6,138 nt of DNA, taken from DASVDK01 sp036381125 [NCBI: Thermodesulfobacteriota bacterium] (GTDB lineage Bacteria > DASVDK01). The translations under genes and the position numbers were made by a program. The notes below the pieces were generated by a model that saw only the letters and a list, made by a program, of their open reading frames with translations, was not told where the DNA came from and did not search any database. The DNA lies in contig DASVDK010000343.1 in the NCBI GenBank assembly GCA_036381125.1, positions 1 to 6,138 on the forward strand, written 5' to 3'. This document shows positions 1-6,138 of this stretch, one piece after another (the stretch's first letter is position 1; the number at the start of each line of letters is the position of its first letter).

Positions 1-29
1 GTGCCCACCTCGTCCTCGAACTGGATCAT
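1..29 (-). CDS. ftsZ: Cell division protein FtsZ, N-terminal fragment (first 9 codons)
   Basis: FtsZ is the tubulin-like GTPase that forms the division ring. Only the start is in the window: an ATG at 29-27 followed by codons for MIQFEDEVG, after which the frame runs off the left edge. The call rests on three things: its place directly after ftsA in an ftsW-murG-murC-ftsQ-ftsA series, the acidic start typical of FtsZ N-termini, and a strong Shine-Dalgarno five bases upstream. No GTPase motif is visible, so the identity is inferred from gene order rather than from the protein. Unlike the other junctions in the cluster, ftsZ does not overlap its upstream neighbour. It is separated by 168 bp of hairpin-rich DNA, which leaves room for separate control of its expression. 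Confidence 0.8.
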
Positions 30-34
30 CGGTG

Positions 35-42
35 CCTCCTCC
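35..42 (-). promoter_or_regulatory. Ribosome binding site of ftsZ
   Basis: GGAGGAGG on the minus strand lies 5 nt before the ATG at 29. It is among the strongest Shine-Dalgarno sequences in the window, fits the high output expected of ftsZ, and fixes the start codon. Confidence 0.8.
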
Positions 43-53
43 AACGGCTCGCA

Positions 54-91
54 GCCAGCTTCCGCTCCGCGCGGGTGGAGCCCGCGCTCCG
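54..91 (-). repeat. 38-bp structured repeat, copy 1 (ftsZ leader)
   Basis: On the plus strand the copy is a 15-nt arm, gccagcttccgctcc (54-68), then a stem-loop GCGCGGG-TGGAG-CCCGCGC (69-87, perfect 7-bp stem), then tccg (88-91). Copy 2 at 2334-2371 has the same architecture and length: the arm matches at 14 of 15 positions and tccg is identical. The stems differ at three base pairs, all with compensatory changes. In the transcribed direction the order is CGGA, hairpin, GGAGCGGAAG. The element ends 24 nt before the ftsZ ATG. Confidence 0.75.
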
Positions 92-111
92 AACGTGGGT
101 CCCGCCCACCT

Positions 112-129
112 CCCGGGCTACGCCCCGGG
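112..129 (-). repeat. GC-rich hairpin in ftsZ leader, possible relative of 2377-2397
   Basis: On the plus strand CCCGGGC (112-118) faces GCCCCGGG (122-129) across a TAC loop, giving seven pairs with one bulged C (126). It is followed by tccac, which resembles the accccac that follows the 2377-2397 hairpin in the ftsQ leader. The two may therefore be diverged copies of a second shared module. Confidence 0.5.
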
Positions 130-138
130 TCCACGTCG

Positions 139-155
139 GGAGGCTGCTCGCCTCC
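139..155 (-). repeat. Inverted repeat in ftsZ leader
   Basis: GGAGGC (139-144) pairs perfectly with GCCTCC (150-155) around a 5-nt loop. It directly abuts the next hairpin at 156, so the two would stack if both form. No T-run follows on the transcribed strand. Confidence 0.55.
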
Positions 156-175
156 GCCGGCGCCTTCGCGCCGGC
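156..175 (-). repeat. Perfect 8-bp hairpin just downstream of ftsA
   Basis: GCCGGCGC (156-163) pairs with GCGCCGGC (168-175) around a 4-nt loop that reads GAAG on the transcribed strand. It lies 22 nt after the ftsA stop codon. The following bases (GGCGGAGG on the minus strand) are not T-rich, so it is a poor intrinsic terminator. It could instead protect the upstream message from 3' exonucleases, which is inference. Confidence 0.6.
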
Positions 176-197
176 TGCCGGTGTTCGATCAATCCGC

Positions 198-1436
198 CTA
201 GAAGTACTCCGAAAACCAGGACTTCATTCGCTGCGCGACCTTGGCGAAGAGGCGGGGCTCCCCGACCCGGAAGCGCCGCGGCTCCCCCTGCTCGTGCTGG
301 TGCTTGAGGCCGTAGAGCACGAGCCCGACGCCGGTCGCGTACATGGGGCTGTTGACCACGTCGACGAGCCCGCCGATCCCCATGGGGTAGCCCCGCCGGA
401 TCGGCAGGTTGAACGTCTGCTCCGCCAGCTCCGTCATCCCCTCCATGATGGTCGCGCCCCCGGTGATGACGACGCCCGACGCCAGGACGTCCTCGAAGCC
501 GCTCTTGACGATCTCCCGCGCCGCGAGCTGGTAGATCTCCTCGACGCGGGGCTGGATGATCTCCGCGAGGATCTGCCGCGACAGGACCCGCGGCGGGCGG
601 CCGCCGACCGACGGCACCTCGACCGTGTCGTCGCGCCGCACGAGGCTCGTGAGCGCGCAGCCGTGCTTCTTCTTGAGCCGTTCCGCCTCCACGTCGGGCG
701 TCCGCACGCCGAAGCCGATGTCCTTGGTGATCTGGTTGCCGCCCATCGCGATCACGGCGGTGTGCTTCACCCCCCCCTCGGCGAAGACCGCCACGTCGGT
801 CGTCCCCCCGCCGACGTCGAGCAGCGCCACGCCGAGCTCGCGCTCGTCGGGCGTCAGCACCGCCTCGGCCGAGGCGAGCTGCTGGAGCACGATGTCGGAC
901 ACCTCGAGGCCGGTGCGGTTCACGCACTTCACGATGTTCTGCGCGCTCGTCACGGCCGCGGTCACGATGTGCACCTTGGCCTCGAGCCGCACGCCGCTCA
1001 TGCCGACCGGGTCCTTGACGCCGTCCTGGTCGTCCACGACGAACTCCTGCGGGAGGATGTGGATGACCTCGCGGTCGAGCGGGATCGCGATCGCCTTGGC
1101 GGCGTCGATGACGCGCCGGACGTCCTGCGGGCTCACCTCCCGGTCCTTGACCGCCACGATGCCGTGGGAGTTGAAGCCCTTGATGTGGCCCCCCGCGATC
1201 CCGACGTAGACCGACTGGATCTGGCAGCCGGCCATGAGCTCCGCCTCCTCGATGGCCTTCTTGATCGAGGCGACGGTGGCGTCGATGTTGATCACGACGC
1301 CCTTGCTGAGCCCCTTCGACGGGTACGTCCCGATGCCGATGATGTCGATGCCGTCGGGGGTCGCCTCGCCGACGATGGCGCAGATCTTCGTCGTTCCGAT
1401 GTCGAGGCCGACGATGAGGTTCCCCTGCTTGCTCAC
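198..1436 (-). CDS. ftsA: Cell division protein FtsA (actin-like membrane anchor of FtsZ)
   Basis: FtsA is an actin-fold ATPase on the inner face of the membrane that tethers FtsZ filaments and recruits later division proteins. The product is 412 aa, a usual length. Visible motifs are phosphate-1 DIGTTK (12-17), an SHS2/1C region around 84-163 containing YVGIAGGHI, phosphate-2 DVGGGTTD (207-214), and the adenosine motif VITGGATIMEGM (323-334). The C-terminal end, 395-412, is an amphipathic basic/aromatic helix (RMKSWFSEYF) that fits the family's membrane-targeting sequence. The start is a GTG whose last two bases form part of the ftsQ stop (GTGA, 4-nt overlap), with GGAGGGGG 9 nt upstream, so translation is probably coupled to ftsQ. 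The frame stays open further upstream, but that part is antisense-like noise over ftsQ. Nothing essential is missing. Confidence 0.97.
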   Translation of the reverse strand: MSKQGNLIVGLDIGTTKICAIVGEATPDGIDIIGIGTYPSKGLSKGVVINIDATVASIKKAIEEAELMAGCQIQSVYVGIAGGHIKGFNSHGIVAVKDREVSPQDVRRVIDAAKAIAIPLDREVIHILPQEFVVDDQDGVKDPVGMSGVRLEAKVHIVTAAVTSAQNIVKCVNRTGLEVSDIVLQQLASAEAVLTPDERELGVALLDVGGGTTDVAVFAEGGVKHTAVIAMGGNQITKDIGFGVRTPDVEAERLKKKHGCALTSLVRRDDTVEVPSVGGRPPRVLSRQILAEIIQPRVEEIYQLAAREIVKSGFEDVLASGVVITGGATIMEGMTELAEQTFNLPIRRGYPMGIGGLVDVVNSPMYATGVGLVLYGLKHQHEQGEPRRFRVGEPRLFAKVAQRMKSWFSEYF

Positions 1437-2314
1437 AGCTCGTGTCCCCCTCCGGAAGTGCCGGTGGACCGCGGCCCCTCCGCCCTCGCGCCGGACCTCG
1501 CGATCCGCCGGCCGTCCGAGCGGGTCTTCACCACGGCGCGATGCGCGAAGGTGAGGTCGATCCGCTCGGCCGCCTCGCCGGCGGCCGCGAGGTACGCGAG
1601 GACCCGAACGGCGCGCTCGAGCTTGGGCCCGAAGGGTCCGTCCCCGAGAACGATCGTCAGCCGACCGCCGGCGGAGGCCCGCTCCGCCGCGGTGCGCAGC
1701 ACGAACCCCCGGACCGGGTCGACGTGCAGCTCCGAGACCCGCGCCGGCAGCCGCGCGCCGGCGAGATCGAGGAGCCCGAGCGCCTCGACCAGGCGCGCCG
1801 CCGTCCCGGACGGGTCGGCGGCCACGGCCGCCGCGCTGAGCCCGGTGACCACCGGAAGGTCGGCCTCCTCCCCGTGCTCGACCGGCTTGATGATCCGGCC
1901 CGACGCGTCGGCGAAGTAGAGCCGATCGAGCTGGACGAGCAGGGCCGCCCGCCGCTCGGTCACCTCGAGCACGAGGCGCGAGGGGAGCTCGCGGCGCGCC
2001 ACCACCCGGCCGACCCAGGGGTGCGCCTCCACGCGCTCCACCACGAGACCGAGGTCCAGCGCGAGGAGCGGCGCGCCGGGGGTCACCCGCGCGAGGCCGA
2101 GGACCGTCTGCCGCGTGAGGTGCCGCGCCGGCCGGGTGAAGCGCACCTCGACCTCCTCGATCGCGAAGGCCGGCAGGGACGAGAGCCAGCGCCCCGTGCC
2201 GACCGCCACGATCACCGCCGCGAGGCCGGCGGCCGCGCCGAGCGCCAGCCCGCGCCGCACGGTCGACCGCCGGGCGCGCCTGACCGCCCGCTGGGCCATC
2301 AGCACGCGGCTCAC
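1433..2314 (-). CDS. ftsQ: Cell division protein FtsQ (POTRA-domain divisome protein)
   Basis: FtsQ is a bitopic inner-membrane protein that links early cytoplasmic and late periplasmic divisome parts through FtsB/FtsL. From the chosen GTG (2314) it has 293 aa: a short Arg-rich cytoplasmic tail (8-21), one membrane helix (about 22-44), a POTRA domain (about 50-118, starting IEEVEVRF, with HPWV and LVLEVTERR), then the FtsQ beta domain (about 119-265, with DLPVVTG and IDLTF.HRAVV). A low-complexity Gly/Arg/Ser tail ends it. The start was chosen because GAGGAG lies 7 nt upstream. Alternatives are an ATG at 2299 (no clear Shine-Dalgarno), a GTG at 2338 (which lies inside a repeat) and an ATG at 2419 (which would translate hairpin DNA). 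FtsQ diverges strongly between phyla, so the call relies on domain order plus location before ftsA. Confidence 0.9.
   Translation of the reverse strand: MSRVLMAQRAVRRARRSTVRRGLALGAAAGLAAVIVAVGTGRWLSSLPAFAIEEVEVRFTRPARHLTRQTVLGLARVTPGAPLLALDLGLVVERVEAHPWVGRVVARRELPSRLVLEVTERRAALLVQLDRLYFADASGRIIKPVEHGEEADLPVVTGLSAAAVAADPSGTAARLVEALGLLDLAGARLPARVSELHVDPVRGFVLRTAAERASAGGRLTIVLGDGPFGPKLERAVRVLAYLAAAGEAAERIDLTFAHRAVVKTRSDGRRIARSGARAEGPRSTGTSGGGHEL
1446..1453 (-). promoter_or_regulatory. Ribosome binding site of ftsA, inside ftsQ
   Basis: GGAGGGGG lies 9 nt before the GTG at 1436, within the last codons of ftsQ. It selects this GTG over upstream in-frame starts. Confidence 0.7.
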
Positions 2315-2321
2315 GCCGCTG

Positions 2322-2327
2322 CTCCTC
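2322..2327 (-). promoter_or_regulatory. Ribosome binding site of ftsQ (decides the start)
   Basis: GAGGAG lies 7 nt before the GTG at 2314. The competing GTG at 2338 has GGAG 6 nt upstream, but both belong to the structured repeat that is also present untranslated before ftsZ. Confidence 0.55.
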
Positions 2328-2333
2328 GTCGGC

Positions 2334-2371
2334 GCCACCTTCCGCTCCGGCCAGGCAGAGCCTGGCCTCCG
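2334..2371 (-). repeat. 38-bp structured repeat, copy 2 (ftsQ leader)
   Basis: On the plus strand the copy is the arm gccaccttccgctcc (2334-2348), the stem-loop GGCCAGGC-AGA-GCCTGGCC (2349-2367, perfect 8-bp stem), then tccg (2368-2371). Relative to copy 1 (54-91), stem pairs 2/18, 3/17 and 5/15 change from C-G, G-C and G-C to G-C, C-G and A-T, so pairing is kept while sequence changes. The element ends 19 nt before the chosen ftsQ start. Confidence 0.75.
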
Positions 2372-2376
2372 CTCGA

Positions 2377-2397
2377 CCGGGGGCCGCAGGCCCCCGG
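2377..2397 (-). repeat. Perfect 9-bp GC hairpin in ftsQ leader
   Basis: CCGGGGGCC (2377-2385) pairs with GGCCCCCGG (2389-2397) around a GCA loop. It is the strongest stem in the window. It is not followed by T residues on the transcribed strand (next is TCGAGCGGA), so it is unlikely to be an intrinsic terminator. It may be a relative of the hairpin at 112-129. Confidence 0.65.
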
Positions 2398-2432
2398 ACC
2401 CCACCCACCGGTGGCGCATGACCTTGTGCGGC

Positions 2433-3810
<1,378 letters not shown>

Positions 3811-3818
<8 letters not shown>

Positions 3819-4938
3819 GCACGGCCCTCGCCGCCGCGGAGCCCGAGGGGCGCAGAAGGCGCATGAGCTCGTCCACGACCCGGTCGGCCGCCGCCGGCTC
3901 GCCGAGGCGGCCGGCCGCGGCCGCCATCTCGGCCCGCCGGCCGGGGTCGTCGAGAAGCCTGCCGACCTCGGCGGCCAGCCGCTCGCCGGTCAGCTCGGCG
4001 TCCCGGATCCGCACCGCGGCGCCCGCCGTCACGAGGGCGCGCGCGTTGGCCTCCTGGTGGTCGTCGGCCGCGAAGGGGTACGGCACGAGGATCGCGGGCC
4101 GACCGACCGCCGTCAGCTCCGCCACGGTGCTCGCGCCCGCCCGGCAGACCAGGAGGTCGGCCCATGCGTACTGCGCGGCCATGTCGTCGATGAAGGCGCG
4201 CACGTCGGCTCGATCCGGCCCCCACCCGGCCGCGCGGTAGCCCGCCTCGACCGCCGCCCGCGACGACTCGCCCGTCTGGTGCACGATCGCCAGCCGGTCG
4301 CCGAACCGGTCGAGGCCGGCCAGGGCGCCGAGCATCGCCTCGTTGATCCGGCGCGCGCCGGCGCTGCCGCCGAAGACGAGCAGGTGGAGCCGGCCGTCCT
4401 CCGAGGCGTCGCGCGGCGGCACCGACCGGAAGGCGCGCCGGATCGGGTTTCCGGTGCGCACGACCTTGGCAGGCGGGAACGCCGCCGACCCGGACGGCGG
4501 CTCGAACGTCGTGAAGACCCGGTCGACCAGGCGGCCGAGCCACCGGTTCGTGAGACCGGGCACCGCGTTCTGCTCCATGATCGCCGTCGGCCGGCCGAGC
4601 AGCGCCGCGGCCGCGACGACCGGGCCGGAGGCGTAGCCGCCGACGCCGAGGACCAGGTCGGGCCGCTCGCGGCGCACGATCCTCGCCGCGGCGAGGAGGG
4701 CCGCCGGCAGGCCGAGGAGCGTGCGCGCGAGGCCCGCGACGCCCTGCCCCTTGAGCGTGCCGACCTCGATGAACTCGACCGGGAAGCCGGCCCGCGGCAC
4801 CGCGCGCGCCTCGATGCCGCGCCGGGTCCCGACGAAGCGCACCTCCCCGCCCGGCGTGCGAGCGAGGAACGCCTCGGCCACTGCCAGGCCGGGGAAGAGG
4901 TGACCGCCGGTGCCGCCGCCCGCGACGAGGAGCCTCAT
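3811..4938 (-). CDS. murG: UDP-GlcNAc:lipid I N-acetylglucosaminyltransferase MurG
   Basis: MurG is a peripheral GT-B glycosyltransferase on the cytoplasmic membrane face that converts lipid I to lipid II. The product is 375 aa, a little above the usual 355-365. Motifs: glycine loop GGGTGGH (7-13) with the conserved His at 13, GVGGYASGP (98-106), [10 protein letters not shown] (122-131), TGNPIR (162-167), second glycine loop FGGSAGA (189-195) followed by INE, HQTG (220-223), and the UDP-GlcNAc site [10 protein letters not shown] (265-274) with [14 protein letters not shown] (286-299). The N-terminal half is acceptor/membrane binding and the C-terminal half binds the donor. The ATG overlaps the ftsW stop (ATGA) and has AGGGGA 5 nt upstream. 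The frame stays open far upstream across ftsW, but that part is noise in another frame. The Ala-rich C-terminal tail (364-375) overlaps murC. Confidence 0.98.
3825..3829 (-). promoter_or_regulatory. Ribosome binding site of murC, inside murG
   Basis: A modest GAGGG lies 6 nt before the ATG at 3818, within the murG coding end. Its weakness fits initiation helped by ribosomes finishing murG. Confidence 0.5.
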
Positions 4939-6138
4939 GGGCGTCCCCTGCGCGCGGCCGGCGACACGGGCCGGGCCGGCGAACGGCGGGCCACGCCTCG
5001 CGTCCCCGCGCCGCGCGTCAGGGGCGCGGGGGCGGCGCGAACGGCCCGCATCGGCGCGCCCGACCGCACCGCGGCCGACACGTTGAGGAGCAGCCCCGCG
5101 CAGGCGAGCGCCGCCACGAGGGCGCTGCCGCCGGCCGAGACGAACGGCAGCGGCAGCCCCTTGGTGGGCAGGCAGCCGAGGACGACGCCGAGGTTGACGA
5201 CCGCCTGCAGGCCGATCGTCAGCGCCGCGCCGGCCGCGAGGAGCGCCGCGAAGGGGGTCGGCGCCCGGCGCGCCACCTCGAGGCCGCGCACCACGAGCAG
5301 CGCGAAGAGCGCCACCATCACCGAGAAGCCGACGAGGCCCAGCTCCTCCGCCACGACCGCCGCCACGAAGTCCGTATGCGGCTCCGGCAGGAAGAGGAGC
5401 TTCTGCTGCCCCTCGCCGAGCCCCCGCCCGAAGAGGCCGCCCGAGCCGACGGCGACGAACGACTGGATGACCTGCCAGCCGCTGCCGGTCGCGTGGCTCC
5501 AGGGGTCGAGGAAGGCCAGGACGCGGGCGCGGCGGTACGGCACGCGCATGACGAGCAGGTAGAGCACCGGCAGCGCGGCGAGGACGAGGAGCCCGAGGTG
5601 CGAGATCCGCGCGCCGGCGACGAAGAGGAGCGCCGCCGCCACGGCGCCGAGGAGCACGGCGGTGCCGAAGTCCGGCTGTGCGACGACGAGGCCCACCGCC
5701 AGCCCCACCACGACGAGCCGCGGCAGCAGGCCGTCCCACCGGTCCACCCGGGCGTCGGGCCGCGCGAGGCGGGCGGCGAGCCAGAGCACGAGCGCAACCT
5801 TCATCGGCTCGGCCGGCTGGAGGCTCAGCCCCCCCACGGCGATCCACCGCGCCGTGCCGGCGACGCGGTGCGAAACCCCGGGCACGTGCGTCAGCGCGAG
5901 GAGGAGGAGGCCGACGAGGAGGGCCGGCCGGGCGAGACGCTCGAGGCGCGCGAGCGGCGTCGTGGCGGCGGCCGCCATCACCGCGAGGCCGATGGCCGCG
6001 TAGAGGAGCTGCCGCCGCAGGTAGTGCGCGCCGTCGCCGAACCGATCGGTGGCGAGCACGAACGACGCCGAGTAGACCATGACGATGCCGAGCGCGACGA
6101 GGGCCACGACCGGCAGCACGATCTGCCGGTCGCCCCAG
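4935..6138 (-). CDS. ftsW: Septal peptidoglycan polymerase FtsW (SEDS family), 5' end missing
   Basis: FtsW is the SEDS glycosyltransferase that polymerises lipid II at the septum together with a class B PBP. The frame is open to the right edge; codons upstream of the GTG at 6119 read WGDRQI, so the true start lies outside the window and only a short N-terminal piece is missing. Counting from 6119 as residue 1, about ten membrane helices are visible, beginning with LGIVMVYSAS (10-19), and a large extracellular loop spans roughly 192-255. SEDS motifs: QPAEPMK (101-107), QPDFGTAVLL (148-157), GRGLGEGQQKLLFLPEPHTDF (231-251, with the conserved Asp of HTDF at 250), EELG (258-261), and NLGVVLGCLPTKGLPLPFVS (309-328). 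LPEPHTDF and position beside murG favour FtsW over RodA. Oddities are QPAEP for the usual QPSEF/L and VSAGGSAL for VSYGGSSL. A 44-residue Arg/Ala/Pro-rich cytoplasmic tail ends it. Confidence 0.96.
   Translation of the reverse strand, partial: WGDRQIVLPVVALVALGIVMVYSASFVLATDRFGDGAHYLRRQLLYAAIGLAVMAAAATTPLARLERLARPALLVGLLLLALTHVPGVSHRVAGTARWIAVGGLSLQPAEPMKVALVLWLAARLARPDARVDRWDGLLPRLVVVGLAVGLVVAQPDFGTAVLLGAVAAALLFVAGARISHLGLLVLAALPVLYLLVMRVPYRRARVLAFLDPWSHATGSGWQVIQSFVAVGSGGLFGRGLGEGQQKLLFLPEPHTDFVAAVVAEELGLVGFSVMVALFALLVVRGLEVARRAPTPFAALLAAGAALTIGLQAVVNLGVVLGCLPTKGLPLPFVSAGGSALVAALACAGLLLNVSAAVRSGAPMRAVRAAPAPLTRGAGTRGVARRSPARPVSPAARRGRP
4944..4949 (-). promoter_or_regulatory. Ribosome binding site of murG, inside ftsW
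   Basis: AGGGGA lies 5 nt before the ATG at 4938, within the last codons of ftsW. It supports the start that gives the [14 protein letters not shown]-terminus. Confidence 0.65.

Larger units (their letters stand above)
30..197 (-). other. ftsA-ftsZ intergenic leader with five tandem GC-rich hairpins
   Basis: This 168-bp gap holds no credible gene. It is an almost continuous series of inverted repeats: 69-87, 95-109 (5-bp stem GTGGG/CCCAC), 112-129, 139-155 and 156-175. An alternative longer pairing joins 93-102 to 127-136 (arms ACGTGGGTCC and GGGTCCACGT on the plus strand, with two G-T pairs) and encloses the 112-129 hairpin. No stem is followed by a T-run on the transcribed strand, so none looks like an intrinsic terminator. 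I see no convincing -35/-10 pair. Such a region could hold an ftsZ promoter, slow or process the mRNA, or simply be an array of palindromic repeats; the sequence alone does not decide. Confidence 0.7.
2315..2432 (-). other. murC-ftsQ intergenic leader with strong hairpins
   Basis: This 118-bp gap contains two perfect hairpins (2349-2367 and 2377-2397) and the 10-bp palindrome CCACCGGTGG (2405-2414). No gene or credible promoter is seen, and no T-run follows either stem. This is where murB and/or ddl commonly lie in related clusters, and no remnant of either is readable here. Confidence 0.7.

Noticed and set aside
156-175. 8-bp hairpin after ftsA as an intrinsic terminator
   Set aside because: The transcribed strand continues GGCGGAGG with no T residues, and four more hairpins follow before ftsZ.
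30-197. CRISPR array or tRNA in the ftsA-ftsZ gap
   Set aside because: The hairpins differ from each other, there is no regular repeat-spacer spacing, and no cloverleaf or anticodon arm can be drawn.
75-1919. 614-codon open frame on the plus strand, antisense to ftsA and ftsQ
   Set aside because: It lies opposite two clear genes. In such GC-rich DNA stop codons are rare in antisense frames, and the translation is Arg/Asp/Leu/His-rich with no recognisable domain.
2377-2397. 9-bp hairpin after murC as a Rho-independent terminator
   Set aside because: There is no T-run after the stem on the transcribed strand. The hairpin lies inside what looks like one operon and has relatives in a repeat module.
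198-2408. 736-codon version of FtsA extended upstream through ftsQ
   Set aside because: Homology to FtsA begins at the GTG at 1436, which has its own Shine-Dalgarno and the GTGA overlap. The upstream part is ftsQ read in the wrong frame.

Overview
The window is a stretch of a bacterial division and cell wall (dcw) cluster, with every gene on the minus strand. In the direction of transcription (right to left) the order is ftsW (5' end outside the window), murG, murC, ftsQ, ftsA and the first nine codons of ftsZ. Base composition is very GC-rich (around 70% by eye) with G/C at most third positions, which also creates long meaningless open frames on the plus strand. FtsA and MurC read like those of Deltaproteobacteria, Methylomirabilota/Rokubacteria and similar high-GC Gram-negative groups. 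That placement is an inference from general resemblance, and no taxonomic marker is present.

Layout by position: 1-29 ftsZ start; 30-197 a 168-bp ftsA-ftsZ gap packed with hairpins; 198-1436 ftsA; 1433-2314 ftsQ; 2315-2432 a 118-bp murC-ftsQ gap, also with strong hairpins; 2433-3818 murC; 3811-4938 murG; 4935-6138 ftsW (partial). ftsW/murG and ftsQ/ftsA overlap by 4 nt and murG/murC by 8 nt, which points to translational coupling. The cluster therefore falls into three blocks, ftsW-murG-murC, ftsQ-ftsA and ftsZ, separated by the only two gaps.

The proteins work together at the septum. MurC adds L-alanine to UDP-MurNAc, MurG makes lipid II, FtsW polymerises it, FtsQ links the periplasmic part of the divisome, and FtsA anchors FtsZ filaments to the membrane. 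murB and ddl, which often sit between murC and ftsQ, are absent here.

The least ordinary signal is non-coding. Each of the two gaps holds, at a similar distance before the next start codon and in the same orientation, a 38-bp element (54-91 and 2334-2371). It consists of near-identical flanks around a 19-nt stem-loop. The two stems differ at three base pairs and all three differences are compensatory. A second GC-rich hairpin module also seems to be shared by both gaps. This looks like a structured repeat family in the leaders of ftsQ and ftsZ. No mobile element, RNA gene or CRISPR array was seen.
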